The translations under genes and the position numbers were made by a program. This document shows positions 33,717 to 42,085 of a stretch of DNA of 64,000 bases, one piece after another (positions within the stretch are counted from its first letter, which is position 1; every line of letters begins with the position of its first letter). A model generated the notes under the pieces. That model was not told where the DNA came from and did not search any database. It saw only the letters and a program-made list of their open reading frames with translations. This stretch comes from Mycolicibacterium sp. ND9-15 (GTDB lineage: Bacteria > Actinomycetota > Actinomycetes > Mycobacteriales > Mycobacteriaceae). The stretch spans positions 2,889,501-2,953,500 of the forward strand of contig NZ_CP142362.1 in NCBI RefSeq assembly GCF_035918395.1. Reading direction: 5' to 3'.

Positions 33717-34867
33717 GAACCCGGTGTGCTCGGTTCCTTGTCTTGTGCCTGCCGTTTGAGGTTCTCCTCCACCTCGACGTGCCACTTCTCGTTGGCCGCT
33801 GTGGTGTCGACCTCCATCTCGAAGCGGTCGGTCATGTCGGGCGAGACGTCCGCGACGTCTACATAGAACTGCTGATACCACCGGCGCATCTGGTAGACCG
33901 CGCCGTCCTCTTCCACCAGCAGCGGATTCTCGATGCGGGTCTTGTGCTTCCAGATTTCCACGTCCTGGAGGAAGCCCTTGCTGACGCCGTCGGTGAACGC
34001 GTTGGCCAGTTTCTCGGTCATCTGCTCGTCCAGGCCCTTCGGCTTCTCGACGATGACGCCCCACTGCAGCATGAACGAGTCCTGCGTGACCGGATAGTGG
34101 CAGTTGATCAGGATCGACTCGGCCTTGAACTCGCCGTAGGTGTTGTGCAGCCAGTTGATCATGAACGACGGGCCGAAGTAGCTGGCCTCCGAGTCCAGGT
34201 GCGCCTCACCGTAGGCGGTACCCATGTCGTCGACGTCCGGGCGGCCGACATTGTGCAGGTACTGGCTGGCGATGTGGCCCTCGAAGACGTTCTTGAAATA
34301 GGTCGGCAGCCCGTAGTGGATGTAGAAGAAGTGCGCCATGTCGGTGACGTTGTCGATGATCTCGCGGCAGTTGGAGCCCTCGATCAGCATCGAGTTCCAC
34401 TTCCAGTCCGTCCACTCGCCACCGGACCACTCTGGGATCTCCGGAATCCGTACCTCCGGGGGCGGCGGATTGCCTTCGTGGTCGTGCCAGACGAACAACA
34501 GGCCGCCGCGCACATCGGTGTGCCAGGCGCGGGTGCGGGCCAGTCGCGGGGTCCGCTTGGCGTAGGGCACCAGTTTGCACTTGCCGTCGCCGCCCCAGCG
34601 CCAATCGTGGAACGGACACGCGATCTCGTCGCCCTTGATTGTGCCCTGCGCGAGGTTTCCGCCCATGTGGCGGCAGTAGCCGTCCAGCACCTTCACATCA
34701 CCGTGTGAGTCGGCGAACACCACCAGCATGGTGCCGAAGATCTCGAGGCCGTGCGGCTCGCCGTCGAGGTAGTCCTTCACCGGGCCCAGGCAGTGCCAAC
34801 CCCGGGCGTACCGGTCGGGCAGGGTGCCGGTGTCGATCTCACGTATTCCCGCACTGTCGGTAGTCAC
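33713..34867 (-). CDS. kshA: 3-ketosteroid 9-alpha-hydroxylase oxygenase KshA
   Basis: Rieske non-heme iron oxygenase of 384 residues, homologue of Rv3526. It hydroxylates C9 of 3-ketosteroids; combined with KstD action this opens ring B. Rieske ligands are Cys65-Arg-His67 and Cys84-Pro-Phe-His87; the catalytic iron site DNVTDMAHFFYIHYG (about residues 172-186) contains His179 and His184 with acidic residues. The ATG at 34867 lies 29 bp from a KstR box at 34896. Its reductase partner KshB is not in this window. Confidence 0.97.
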   Translation of the reverse strand: MTTDSAGIREIDTGTLPDRYARGWHCLGPVKDYLDGEPHGLEIFGTMLVVFADSHGDVKVLDGYCRHMGGNLAQGTIKGDEIACPFHDWRWGGDGKCKLVPYAKRTPRLARTRAWHTDVRGGLLFVWHDHEGNPPPPEVRIPEIPEWSGGEWTDWKWNSMLIEGSNCREIIDNVTDMAHFFYIHYGLPTYFKNVFEGHIASQYLHNVGRPDVDDMGTAYGEAHLDSEASYFGPSFMINWLHNTYGEFKAESILINCHYPVTQDSFMLQWGVIVEKPKGLDEQMTEKLANAFTDGVSKGFLQDVEIWKHKTRIENPLLVEEDGAVYQMRRWYQQFYVDVADVSPDMTDRFEMEVDTTAANEKWHVEVEENLKRQAQDKEPSTPGS

Positions 34868-34895
34868 GGTGGCCTCCCGGTTCTGTGTCTCTAAC

Positions 34896-34909
34896 TAGAA
34901 CACGTTACA
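34896..34909. promoter_or_regulatory. KstR operator upstream of kshA
   Basis: TAGAACACGTTACA fits the KstR consensus and lies between kshA (minus) and the gamma-carbonic-anhydrase-like gene (plus, starting at 34965), 28 bp from the kshA start. Confidence 0.87.
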
Positions 34910-34964
34910 GTTTTTCCCGCTCGGCGCGCAACCAAAACGCTTCTACCTGCGGTATAACCAAACG

Positions 34965-35492
34965 ATGCCGTTGTACTCCTTTGAGGGTCGCGCCCCGACG
35001 ATCGATCCGGACGCGTTCGTCGCGCCGACGGCCACGCTGGTGGGCGACGTGCACGTCGAGGCGGGCGCCTCGGTGTGGTTCAACGCGGTGCTGCGGGCCG
35101 ACTTCGCCCCGATCGTGGTCCGCGGGGGCGCCAACGTGCAGGACTGTTGCGTGTTACACGCGCCGCCCGGTATCCCCGTCGACGTGGGGCCGGGCGCGAC
35201 GGTCGCGCACGCCTGCGTCGTGCACGGGGTGCACATCGGGGCCGAGGCGGTGCTCGCCAATCACTGCACGGTGCTCGACGGCGTCGTCATCGGCGCACGC
35301 AGCCTGATCGCGGCGCATTCGCTGGTCGTCGCCGGCACGAAGATTCCGGACGAGGTGCTGGTCACGGGCGCGCCCGCGAAGGTCCGCGGTCCCATCGGCG
35401 GGACCGGCGCAGAGATGTGGGTCAACACCAACCCCGGCGCCTACCAGGAGTTGGCCCGCCGCTACCGGGACAGCCTGAGACCGGTCGACTAG
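34965..35492 (+). CDS. Gamma-carbonic anhydrase-like left-handed beta-helix protein, Rv3525c homologue
   Basis: Protein of 175 residues made of hexapeptide repeats (left-handed beta helix), as in gamma-class carbonic anhydrases. The metal-ligand trio is visible as His65, His82 and His87 (VLH, VAHACVVHG). The C-terminal helix NPGAYQELARRYRDSL is typical of the YrdA/PaaY subgroup. Whether it is an active carbonic anhydrase or a thioesterase-like PaaY relative cannot be told. It is divergent from kshA across a KstR box, as Rv3525c is in M. tuberculosis, so it may be co-regulated. Confidence 0.9.
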   Translation: MPLYSFEGRAPTIDPDAFVAPTATLVGDVHVEAGASVWFNAVLRADFAPIVVRGGANVQDCCVLHAPPGIPVDVGPGATVAHACVVHGVHIGAEAVLANHCTVLDGVVIGARSLIAAHSLVVAGTKIPDEVLVTGAPAKVRGPIGGTGAEMWVNTNPGAYQELARRYRDSLRPVD

Positions 35493-35500
35493 CGGGCGAA

Positions 35501-36157
35501 TCACTGCGCCGGGTTGAGTGCGGTTCGTAGCGCGATCTGCTGCATCTTGCCGACATTGACGACGTAATCGTCGGTCGTGGCGTCGCCCGGCGCGCTTTGG
35601 AACTCCAGACGCACCAACGCCGGACCCTCTGTGAAGAGCAGCAGCGTGGCGGCCTTGCTGCCGTCCGGGGTCGTGCCGACGGCCATGGTGCCGTCGGTGC
35701 CGACCGGAGCCGGTCGCGGTGTCGCGCCGGTGACCACGGTGTCGATCGTGGGCAGGGCATCCCGTAACGTCCGGGCCGCCGTCGCGGCGTCCGGGTAGAT
35801 CACGATGGTGTCGGAGATGGCCCGCGTGTCCTCCCCGTTCACGAACAGCGCACTTGCCCCGGGCAACCCGTCCGGGACGGGGGAGGTCGACCGCACCACG
35901 AAGGTGTCCTCGGCGTTGCTGATGTCGGCCGGCTGAAGGAGCAGGCGGCTGTAATCCTCGGTCTCGTTTTCGCCGGTCCGACTGGTCGTCGGAGCGGCCT
36001 GCGCTGGCGAGGTCGTCGACGACGGGGATGGGCTTCCGGGGCCGGCGTTCGGGCCGGACACTGACGCGTCGCAGGCCACCGCGGCAGCGCAGACCAGCGC
36101 CGCCGCCGCCGCGACGGACAGGCGCCGCAATTCTCTGGGGCAACGGAATTCATTCAA
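35501..36157 (-). CDS. Putative lipoprotein
   Basis: Exported protein of about 218 residues. The hydrophobic segment (RRLSVAAAAALVCAAAVAC) ends in a lipobox-like AVAC, followed by a Ser/Pro/Thr-rich linker and a domain with LLLQPADISNAEDTFVVRS, ALFVNGEDTRAISDTIVIYPDAATAARTL and a closing VVNVGKMQQIALRTA. Similar domains occur in mycobacterial lipoproteins of unknown function. The start is uncertain: the TTG at 36157 gives a signal-peptide-length N-terminus, while an ATG at 36304 would place about 75 residues before the signal and overlap the divergent MOSC gene. Convergent with the carbonic-anhydrase-like gene. Confidence 0.65.
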   Translation of the reverse strand: MNEFRCPRELRRLSVAAAAALVCAAAVACDASVSGPNAGPGSPSPSSTTSPAQAAPTTSRTGENETEDYSRLLLQPADISNAEDTFVVRSTSPVPDGLPGASALFVNGEDTRAISDTIVIYPDAATAARTLRDALPTIDTVVTGATPRPAPVGTDGTMAVGTTPDGSKAATLLLFTEGPALVRLEFQSAPGDATTDDYVVNVGKMQQIALRTALNPAQ

Positions 36158-36232
36158 TTCAATCGGACTTCGTCTCCAGGCTCTGACTGACGGGTTTCCC
36201 TTCAACGTACCGATGAGCGGTAACGTGTCGGC

Positions 36233-37213
36233 ATGATGATCGGCAGGGTCGCCGAACTGTGGCGCTATCCGGTGAAGTCGCTGGGCGGTGAGCGTGTCGA
36301 GCACATCGACATCGGACCGCGCGGAGTTGTCGGCGACCGGCTGTGGGCGGTTCGTGACCTCGAGCGCGACGTGACCGCATCGGCGCGCCGCGTTCCGGGG
36401 CTACTCACCGCCGCCGCGCGTTACGTCGGCCCGTTGTCGCCCGATGCGGGTCCCGGCAACGTGCCCGAGGTCGCGATCACTTTCCCCGACGGAAGTGAGC
36501 TGTCCAGCAGCGACAGCGCGGTGAACGCAAAGCTGTCTGAAGTGGCCGGCAGAGAAGTCCGGCTGACCGCGTTGCCTCCGGCGGAGGACACCAGCCTGCA
36601 CCGGTTGAGCAAGCACGAGCGCGAGAACATGTCGATAGCCGCCCTGCGCAGCGACTTCGGGCTCGGCGAGGAGGAGGGCTTTCCGGACGTATCGATGTAC
36701 CGGATCGCGGACCTGGCCACCCTGTCCCGCTATTCCACACCGCCCGGGACGTTCGTCGACCTGGCGCCGGTGCACGTGCTGAGCACGAGGAGCCTCGCAA
36801 CCATCGGCGCGGATGTTGCCGGTGACCCGTTGGACGTGCGCCGGTTCCGGCCGAACGTGCTCATCACGCTGGATGATCCGACCGACGGGCTACCCGAATC
36901 GCATTGGACCGGAGGCGATCTGACGGTCGGCGGCGCGGTGCTCGAGGTGACGATGCCGACGATCCGCTGCGTGGTCCCCAGTCGCGCGCAACCGGGTCTC
37001 GAGGTCGACCGCCGGATCACCAAGGCAGTGGCCAACCGGGCGCAACGACGCCTGGGCAGCAACTGCTGGGTGAAGTCGGGTGGGTCCGTCGCGGTCGGCG
37101 ACGCCGTGGCGCTGCGCCCTGAGAAGCACCACCTGCTTGCCGGCGCCGCCCGGCGCACGAAGCGGTTCGGGTTCGGGCTGGTGACTTCGGCCGCCGACCG
37201 GCTAAGTCGATAG
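36233..37213 (+). CDS. MOSC-domain protein
   Basis: Protein of 326 residues with an N-terminal MOSC beta-barrel (GRVAELWRYPVKSLGGERVEHIDIGPRGVVGDR, residues 4-36) and a C-terminal MOSC domain with the conserved Cys in TIRCVVPS (about residue 245). Members (YcbX/mARC-like) bind molybdenum cofactor through the Cys and reduce N-hydroxylated compounds; this protein has no ferredoxin domain. Which substrate it reduces is unknown. Its stop overlaps the stop of the convergent methyltransferase gene by 12 bp. Confidence 0.87.
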   Translation: MMIGRVAELWRYPVKSLGGERVEHIDIGPRGVVGDRLWAVRDLERDVTASARRVPGLLTAAARYVGPLSPDAGPGNVPEVAITFPDGSELSSSDSAVNAKLSEVAGREVRLTALPPAEDTSLHRLSKHERENMSIAALRSDFGLGEEEGFPDVSMYRIADLATLSRYSTPPGTFVDLAPVHVLSTRSLATIGADVAGDPLDVRRFRPNVLITLDDPTDGLPESHWTGGDLTVGGAVLEVTMPTIRCVVPSRAQPGLEVDRRITKAVANRAQRRLGSNCWVKSGGSVAVGDAVALRPEKHHLLAGAARRTKRFGFGLVTSAADRLSR

Positions 37214-38026
37214 CCGTGACGTTTCCGACCGTTGGCTACGCGCGTCGTCTGTGGGAGTGGAACTCGGTACCCGCCGTGAGATCCCAGTGACCTTGTGCCG
37301 GCGCGGCCACGGCAGGAGCATGGGCACCCGTCGACGGTATTCACGGTATTGCGAGCCCAGCGCTGCGACGAGGTCGCGCTCTTCCAGCTGCAGGGCGATG
37401 AGGATGTATCCGGTTGTGGCTATCGCGAAAAGCAGGTGCCCGGCTGTCATTGTCGGCGTGGCCCAGAAGGCGATGATGAAGCCGAGCATCAGCGGGTGTC
37501 GCACCAGACGGTACAGCAGCGGTGTGCGAAAACCGGTGTCAGCATGGGGTTTTTCCCGCCAGGCCAGATACACCTGTCGCAGGCCGAACAGCTCGAAGTG
37601 GTTGATCATGAAGGTCGCCGCCAAGACGATCGCCCACCCGAGCCAAGACAGTGCCCACAGTGCGTACTGCGCGGCCGGAGATGTCACCTGCCACATCACG
37701 GCAGGCATCGTCCGCCACTGCCAATAGAGCAGGAACAGAACCGAACTCGCCAGCAGCACATAGGTGCTGCGCTCCACGGGCGGGGGCACAAAGCGTGTCC
37801 ACCACCGTTTGAACCCCGGTCGTGCCATGACGCTGTGCTGGACGGCGAACAGACTCAACAGCAGGAGGTTCACAGTGATGGCTTGGCCGAGCGGTGCGGC
37901 TATTCCGTGGTCGACGCTGCGCGGAACGCCGACACCGGCGACGAAGCCGATTGCATAGAGGAACGCCACCAGGAACACGAGATAGCTTACGGCGCCGTAG
38001 GTGATTGTGAGGAAGCGTGTAGTCAT
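37202..38026 (-). CDS. mddA: MddA-like methanethiol S-methyltransferase / isoprenylcysteine methyltransferase-family membrane protein
   Basis: Integral membrane protein of 274 residues with about five helices (TYGAVSYLVFLVAFLYAIGFVAGV, AITVNLLLLSLFAVQHSVMARPGFKRWW and later segments). The C-terminal YRLVRHPLMLGFIIAFWATP with LEERDL is the SAM-binding signature of the ICMT/NnrU/MddA group. The FAVQHSVMARPGFK segment is typical of MddA, which methylates methanethiol to dimethyl sulfide. The ATG at 38026 is chosen because the upstream extension has no homology and runs into the gene-free region. Activity assignment rests on motif recall, so the symbol is provisional. Confidence 0.72.
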   Translation of the reverse strand: MTTRFLTITYGAVSYLVFLVAFLYAIGFVAGVGVPRSVDHGIAAPLGQAITVNLLLLSLFAVQHSVMARPGFKRWWTRFVPPPVERSTYVLLASSVLFLLYWQWRTMPAVMWQVTSPAAQYALWALSWLGWAIVLAATFMINHFELFGLRQVYLAWREKPHADTGFRTPLLYRLVRHPLMLGFIIAFWATPTMTAGHLLFAIATTGYILIALQLEERDLVAALGSQYREYRRRVPMLLPWPRRHKVTGISRRVPSSTPTDDARSQRSETSRLST

Positions 38027-38468
38027 CGGTCGAATCCTTCTCGGGCCCCGTCGCTCTGGCGCACGGGACGTTTGCTGTTGTCCTGCCCGGTTATCCGAGG
38101 CAGCATCTGGTGTGGTTTCGCTGCCCGGAGTCCGTGTGGGTTGGACGCGCGAGGTACTGCAATCCATCTGTGAAATGGTCGTCATCAAGCTGCGCTCGTG
38201 TAATCGCCACCAAGACAGATTTCACTCCCGGACTGGAAAGGGTTTCCTATCCACCGGGCAAGCAACCATCGGGCATTGTCAGCGGCCCGTGCTCATCGCC
38301 GATGGTTGAGGACGACTAATCCACCACGGCCGCAACGTATCCGCATCCGGACATCGAGCGACATCTGTCGAACCGCTAGGCCGAAATCGGTGTCGAAGGG
38401 ACGTCGGCGCGGGAAGCAGCCGCCGCTCGGCTCGCGGGCCTCGAACGTTGCCGCACCCTCATGGCGAT
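38027..38468. other. Gene-free region
   Basis: About 440 bp without a credible gene. Short open frames exist but lack ribosome sites and recognisable motifs, and the base composition at 38150-38300 is more AT-rich than the genes around it. The mddA promoter should be at the left end. A palindromic element starts at 38469. Confidence 0.5.
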
Positions 38469-38529
38469 GCGAGCGTGCGCAGACGTGCGCCCGAATGCGG
38501 CGTGTCGGGGTGCAAACCCGCACGCTCGC
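38469..38529. terminator. 11-bp inverted repeat downstream of the ltp operon
   Basis: GCGAGCGTGCG (38469-38479) and CGCACGCTCGC (38519-38529) are perfectly complementary across a 39-base loop. The right arm lies 10 bp past the stop codon of the minus-strand NTF2-like gene, so the element may terminate the DUF35-ltp4-ltp3-F420 operon. The GC-rich loop contains further partial pairing. A dispersed intergenic palindrome is an alternative reading. Confidence 0.45.
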
Positions 38530-38539
38530 GGCTGCAGTA

Positions 38540-38956
38540 CTAGAGCTTTCGGGCGCTGGCGGCGGCCCGGTCGAGCTCCCAGTACGCCCGCAGGGCGACG
38601 ATCTTGCCCTCGTCATCGACCCGGTAGGTGAACACGCCCGCGGCGGTCACCTCGTAGCCGGCGGACCGGATCACGATGTTGCCGACGTTGGCTTCCTCGT
38701 TGCCGCACTGGTAGGTCTCGACGAAGTTGAACGTGAGTTCGCTCGGTGCGATAGCCACGTCGTAGAACTTCGCGATGGCTATTCTGCCGCGGTGCCCCCG
38801 CCCTTCGGGATCGAAGTGCGACGGGCCGATCGGGTCCTCGACGATCGCGTCGTCGGCGAAGTTGTCGAGCCACGCCTGCTTGTCGTGTGCGATCGCGGCC
38901 TCGCGGGAGCGCTTGCCCGCCAGGTGAACCGGGGCGTTCGGGTCTGTGACGGTCAC
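38540..38956 (-). CDS. NTF2/SnoaL-like (ketosteroid isomerase-fold) protein
   Basis: Protein of 138 residues with the SnoaL-like pattern: an N-terminal helix (AGKRSREAAIAHDKQAWLDNFADDAIVEDPIGPSHFDPEGRGHRG), then a curved beta sheet (ETYQCGNEEANVGNIVIRSAGYEVTAAGVFTYRVDDEGKIVALRAYW). The GTG at 38956 overlaps the stop of the F420 oxidoreductase (GTGA at 38953-38956), marking it as the last gene of the minus-strand operon. A 3-ketosteroid isomerase or lyase role fits both fold and context but is not demonstrated. No clear M. tuberculosis neighbour of this kind is recalled at this place. Confidence 0.78.
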   Translation of the reverse strand: MTVTDPNAPVHLAGKRSREAAIAHDKQAWLDNFADDAIVEDPIGPSHFDPEGRGHRGRIAIAKFYDVAIAPSELTFNFVETYQCGNEEANVGNIVIRSAGYEVTAAGVFTYRVDDEGKIVALRAYWELDRAAASARKL

Positions 38957-39840
38957 TGCTGCCAGCCGGAGTGGATATAGGTGTCGGCGAAGCGTTTCAT
39001 CGAATCCAGCTTCTTGTCGAGTGGCGCGTCGAAGCCGAGCCCTTCGAAGACCCATGGCATCCCGATGTAGTCGGTCACGCCGGCCTCCGCGAGTTCGCGG
39101 TGCCCGTCGATGCCGAACTTGTCGATGCACACCACCTGGTACTCGAAGGGGTCGTCCGCACGGCCGGCTTCGGCGAGCAGCTTCTTCAGCCTGCTTATGG
39201 TCTCGGCGATCTGATCGCAGGTCATCATCGCGCTGGTCCAGCCGTCGCCGATACGCACGGCACGCTTGAGGGCCACGTCGGTATGGCCGCCGACGTAGAA
39301 CGGAACGGGCTCGGCCGGGGCGGGGCTCATCTGCAGCTTCTCGAAGTCGTAGAACTCGCCGTGGAACTCCACCATCCCACCGGCGAGCGCGAGCTTGATC
39401 ACCTCGATCATCTCGTCGACGCGCTTGCCGCGCTTGGCGTAGGGCTGACCGCACCACTCGAACTCTTCTGGTGCCCAGCCGATCCCGACGCCGAACCCGA
39501 ACCGGTTGTTGGTCAGGTTCGCCACCGACCCGACCTGCCTGGCCAGCAGCAGCGGATTGCGCGAGCCGAGCTTCATCACGTTGGTGTAGAAGCGGATCGT
39601 CGACGTCGTCGCGCCCATCGCGCCCGCCAGGATCAACGGGTCGACCCACGGCGTGTCCTCGTTCCACATCCGCGAACCGTCGGCGGTGTACGGGTAGTCG
39701 GCCGACTGCTTCTCCATGTAGAAAATCGAGTCGGGCAGCGCGATGTTGTCGAACCCGACCTCCTCGGCGGTCTTGGCGATCTCGATGAGCTGCTCGACAG
39801 GACTCATCGCCACGCTGACCGTGTACTGCATACGCGTCAT
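38953..39840 (-). CDS. F420-dependent LLM-class oxidoreductase
   Basis: Luciferase-like monooxygenase-family enzyme of 295 residues predicted to use coenzyme F420. It has the TIM-barrel landmarks VGFDNIALPDSIFYM, FYTNVMKLGSRNPLLLARQVGSVANLTNNRFGFGVGIGW (about residues 84-122) and a late PFYVGGHTDVALKRAVRIGDGW. It is translationally coupled to ltp3 upstream (ATGA at 39837-39840) and to the NTF2-like gene downstream. An oxidation or reduction step on a steroid-CoA intermediate is likely from context; the substrate is unknown. A second LLM enzyme at 43149 is the Rv3520c homologue, so this one is an additional copy of the class. Confidence 0.87.
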   Translation of the reverse strand: MTRMQYTVSVAMSPVEQLIEIAKTAEEVGFDNIALPDSIFYMEKQSADYPYTADGSRMWNEDTPWVDPLILAGAMGATTSTIRFYTNVMKLGSRNPLLLARQVGSVANLTNNRFGFGVGIGWAPEEFEWCGQPYAKRGKRVDEMIEVIKLALAGGMVEFHGEFYDFEKLQMSPAPAEPVPFYVGGHTDVALKRAVRIGDGWTSAMMTCDQIAETISRLKKLLAEAGRADDPFEYQVVCIDKFGIDGHRELAEAGVTDYIGMPWVFEGLGFDAPLDKKLDSMKRFADTYIHSGWQQ

Positions 39841-41006
39841 GGCTTATCGGCCCCCACCACCCACATCGAGTAGTACTGCGACCCGCCGCCGTAGGCGTGC
39901 CCGAGCGCCTTGCGGGCGTTGGGTACCTGATGCCCGCCGGCCTTGCCCATCACCTGGATCGCCGCCTCGGCGAAACGAATCATGCCCGACGCGCCAATCG
40001 GATTCGACGACAGCACACCGCCGGACGCGTTGAGCGGGATGCGGCCACCGATCGCGGTCTCGCCAGCCTCGGTCAGCTTCCACCCTTCGCCTTCCGGTGC
40101 GAAACCGAGGTTTTCCAACCACATCGGCTCGAACCACGAGAACGGCACGTAGACCTCGGCGACGTCGATCTCGTCGATCGGGCTCTTGATGCCCGCCGCC
40201 TCCCACAGCGCCTTGGCAGCGTCGCGGCCGGCCTGCGGGTTGACCTGGTCGCGTCCCGAGTAGGCCAGCGGTTCGGTGCGCAGCGCGGTCGCGTGGATCC
40301 ATGCGACGGGATGTCCCGCGGCGACGCGCTTGTCGGCGATGTCTTCGTCGCCGATCACCAGCGCGCACGCGCCGTCGGAGGACGGGCAGGTTTCGTCGAA
40401 TCGGATAGGGTCCCAAAGCATCTGCGATGCCATCACCTTCTCCAGCGTGATGTCGGGTTGATGCAGGTGTGCCAGCGGGTTCTTGGCTCCGTTGAGCCGG
40501 TCTTTGACCGCGACCATCGCACCGATGTGGTTCGGCGCGCCCGAACGGCGGATGTAGGCCCGCACGTGCGGTGCGAAATAGCCGCCCGCGCCCGCGCCGA
40601 CGGGTTTGGTGAACGGCACCGGAATGCTCAACGCCCACATGGCGTTCGACTCCGACTGCTTCTCCCACGCCATCGCCAGCACCCGCCGGTACTTGCCCGA
40701 CTTCACCAGGCTGGCGGCCACCACCGCGGTCGACCCACCGACCGATCCCGCGGTGTGCACCCGGATCAGCGGCTTGTTGGTCGCGCCGACGGCGTCGGCC
40801 ATGAACAGCTCGGGCATCATCACGCCCTCGAAGAAGTCGGGCGCCTTGCCGACCACCACCGCGTCGATGTCGTCCATCGTCGCGCCCGAGTCGGCCAGTG
40901 CCCGGTCGATGGCCTCGCGGACAAGGCCGTTCATCGACACGTCCTGACGTCTGGCGACGTACTTCGTCTGCCCCGTGCCGAGCACCGCGGCAAGTTGGAC
41001 CGCCAT
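39837..41006 (-). CDS. ltp3: Ltp3: thiolase-fold lipid-transfer protein (putative aldolase), Rv3523 homologue
   Basis: Thiolase-superfamily protein of 389 residues. It has the SCP-x/Ltp pattern rather than a thiolase Cys pair: HTAGSVGGSTAVVAASLVKSG (about residues 80-100), the C-terminal LNASGGVLSSNPIGASGMIRFAEAAIQVMGKAGGHQVPNARKALGHAYGGGSQYYSMWV. By analogy with Ltp2 it is expected to be a steroid-CoA retro-aldolase or acyl-transfer enzyme working with a DUF35 partner, probably the one at 42086. Its ATG at 41006 directly adjoins the ltp4 stop with no gap, and its stop overlaps the F420 gene start. Confidence 0.92.
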   Translation of the reverse strand: MAVQLAAVLGTGQTKYVARRQDVSMNGLVREAIDRALADSGATMDDIDAVVVGKAPDFFEGVMMPELFMADAVGATNKPLIRVHTAGSVGGSTAVVAASLVKSGKYRRVLAMAWEKQSESNAMWALSIPVPFTKPVGAGAGGYFAPHVRAYIRRSGAPNHIGAMVAVKDRLNGAKNPLAHLHQPDITLEKVMASQMLWDPIRFDETCPSSDGACALVIGDEDIADKRVAAGHPVAWIHATALRTEPLAYSGRDQVNPQAGRDAAKALWEAAGIKSPIDEIDVAEVYVPFSWFEPMWLENLGFAPEGEGWKLTEAGETAIGGRIPLNASGGVLSSNPIGASGMIRFAEAAIQVMGKAGGHQVPNARKALGHAYGGGSQYYSMWVVGADKP

Positions 41007-42074
41007 TTAGCTCTTCCCTTCCAGGACCGCGACCAGGTTTTGTTGCAGCGCAGGGCCGCTCGTTGCGTGCGCCAGAACCCGCTGCGCCGATCCGGTGAAG
41101 ATGTGCTGCGCGGCGAAGCCGATCCGCTCGAGGCCCGCCGAGAACATGGGGTTGGCCGCCAGCGCACCGCCCGACGGGTTCACCGTCGTCTTGTCTGCGA
41201 GCCCGATCGCCTCGGTGAGGATCAGGTGCTGGTGGCTGAACGGGGCGTAGATCTCGGCGACCTCGATGGAACTTGGGTCACCGCCGGTAGCCGCCTGCGC
41301 GGAGGCCGCCGTCGACGGGGACGTGGTCAGATCACGGGCGCCGAGCACCGGCGTCTCGATGCGGTGCTCGATGCCGGTGATCCACGCGGGGTTCTCGCAC
41401 AGTTCGCGCGCCCGGTCGCCGGCGGCGAGGACGATCGCCGACGCCCCGTCGGTGATCGGCGCGATGTCGTGGCGACGCAACGGATCTGCGAAGTACGGCC
41501 GGTCCAGAAGTTCGTCGATGCTTTTGGCCGGCTTCTCGCTGTCGGTGCGCCCCGCGGCGGACATCGAAGCCAGCGCGACCTGCGCCATCTGTTCGGCGGT
41601 CCACTTGCCCGCGTCCAACCCGAACCGGGCCTGCAGGCCGGCGATCGAAACCGAATCCGGCCACAGCGGGGCGACGCTGTACGGATCGGTCTGCAGCGCC
41701 AGCACGCGACGCAGGGTGCCCGCGCTGGACTTGCCGAAGCCGTACACCAGCGCTGTGTCCACCTCGCCGGTCAGGATCTTGATGTAGGCCTCGTACAACG
41801 CCCATGCCGCGTCCATCTCGACGTGCGACTCGTTGATGGGGGGCACCGCGCCGATCGAGTCGATCGCGGAGATGAACGAAAACGCCCGACCGGCAAGGTA
41901 GTCCGAGGAGCCCGAGCACCAGAAACCGATGTCGGTCTGCTGCAGCCCGAGTTCGTCGTAGAGCTGGTGGAAACACGGCATCAGCATCTCGACGCCGTTG
42001 GTGGTCCCGTCGGTGCGCCGCACGTGCGGTGCGTGCGCGAAGCCGACGACTGCCACATCTTTCGAATCAGTCAT
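41007..42074 (-). CDS. ltp4: Ltp4: thiolase-fold lipid-transfer protein (putative aldolase), Rv3522 homologue
   Basis: Thiolase-superfamily protein of 355 residues, partner of Ltp3. Visible landmarks are VAVVGFAHAPHVRR at the N-terminus, FWCSGSSDYLAGRAFSF (about residues 52-68), ALVYGFGKSSAGTLRRVLALQTDPY, and NPSGGALAANPMFSAGLERIGFAAQHIF near the C-terminus. The ATG at 42074 is chosen; the frame is open far upstream, but that stretch is antisense to no homology and overlaps the DUF35 gene. Ltp3 and Ltp4 adjacent without a gap suggests a heteromeric enzyme. Reaction inferred from the Ltp2 precedent, not shown. Confidence 0.92.
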   Translation of the reverse strand: MTDSKDVAVVGFAHAPHVRRTDGTTNGVEMLMPCFHQLYDELGLQQTDIGFWCSGSSDYLAGRAFSFISAIDSIGAVPPINESHVEMDAAWALYEAYIKILTGEVDTALVYGFGKSSAGTLRRVLALQTDPYSVAPLWPDSVSIAGLQARFGLDAGKWTAEQMAQVALASMSAAGRTDSEKPAKSIDELLDRPYFADPLRRHDIAPITDGASAIVLAAGDRARELCENPAWITGIEHRIETPVLGARDLTTSPSTAASAQAATGGDPSSIEVAEIYAPFSHQHLILTEAIGLADKTTVNPSGGALAANPMFSAGLERIGFAAQHIFTGSAQRVLAHATSGPALQQNLVAVLEGKS

Positions 42075-42085
42075 CTGTGGTGCCT

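Noticed and set aside
38027..38980. Plus-strand open frames of 60-230 codons in and beside the gene-free region
   Set aside because: They lack ribosome sites and recognisable motifs, and the longest is antisense to the NTF2-like gene.
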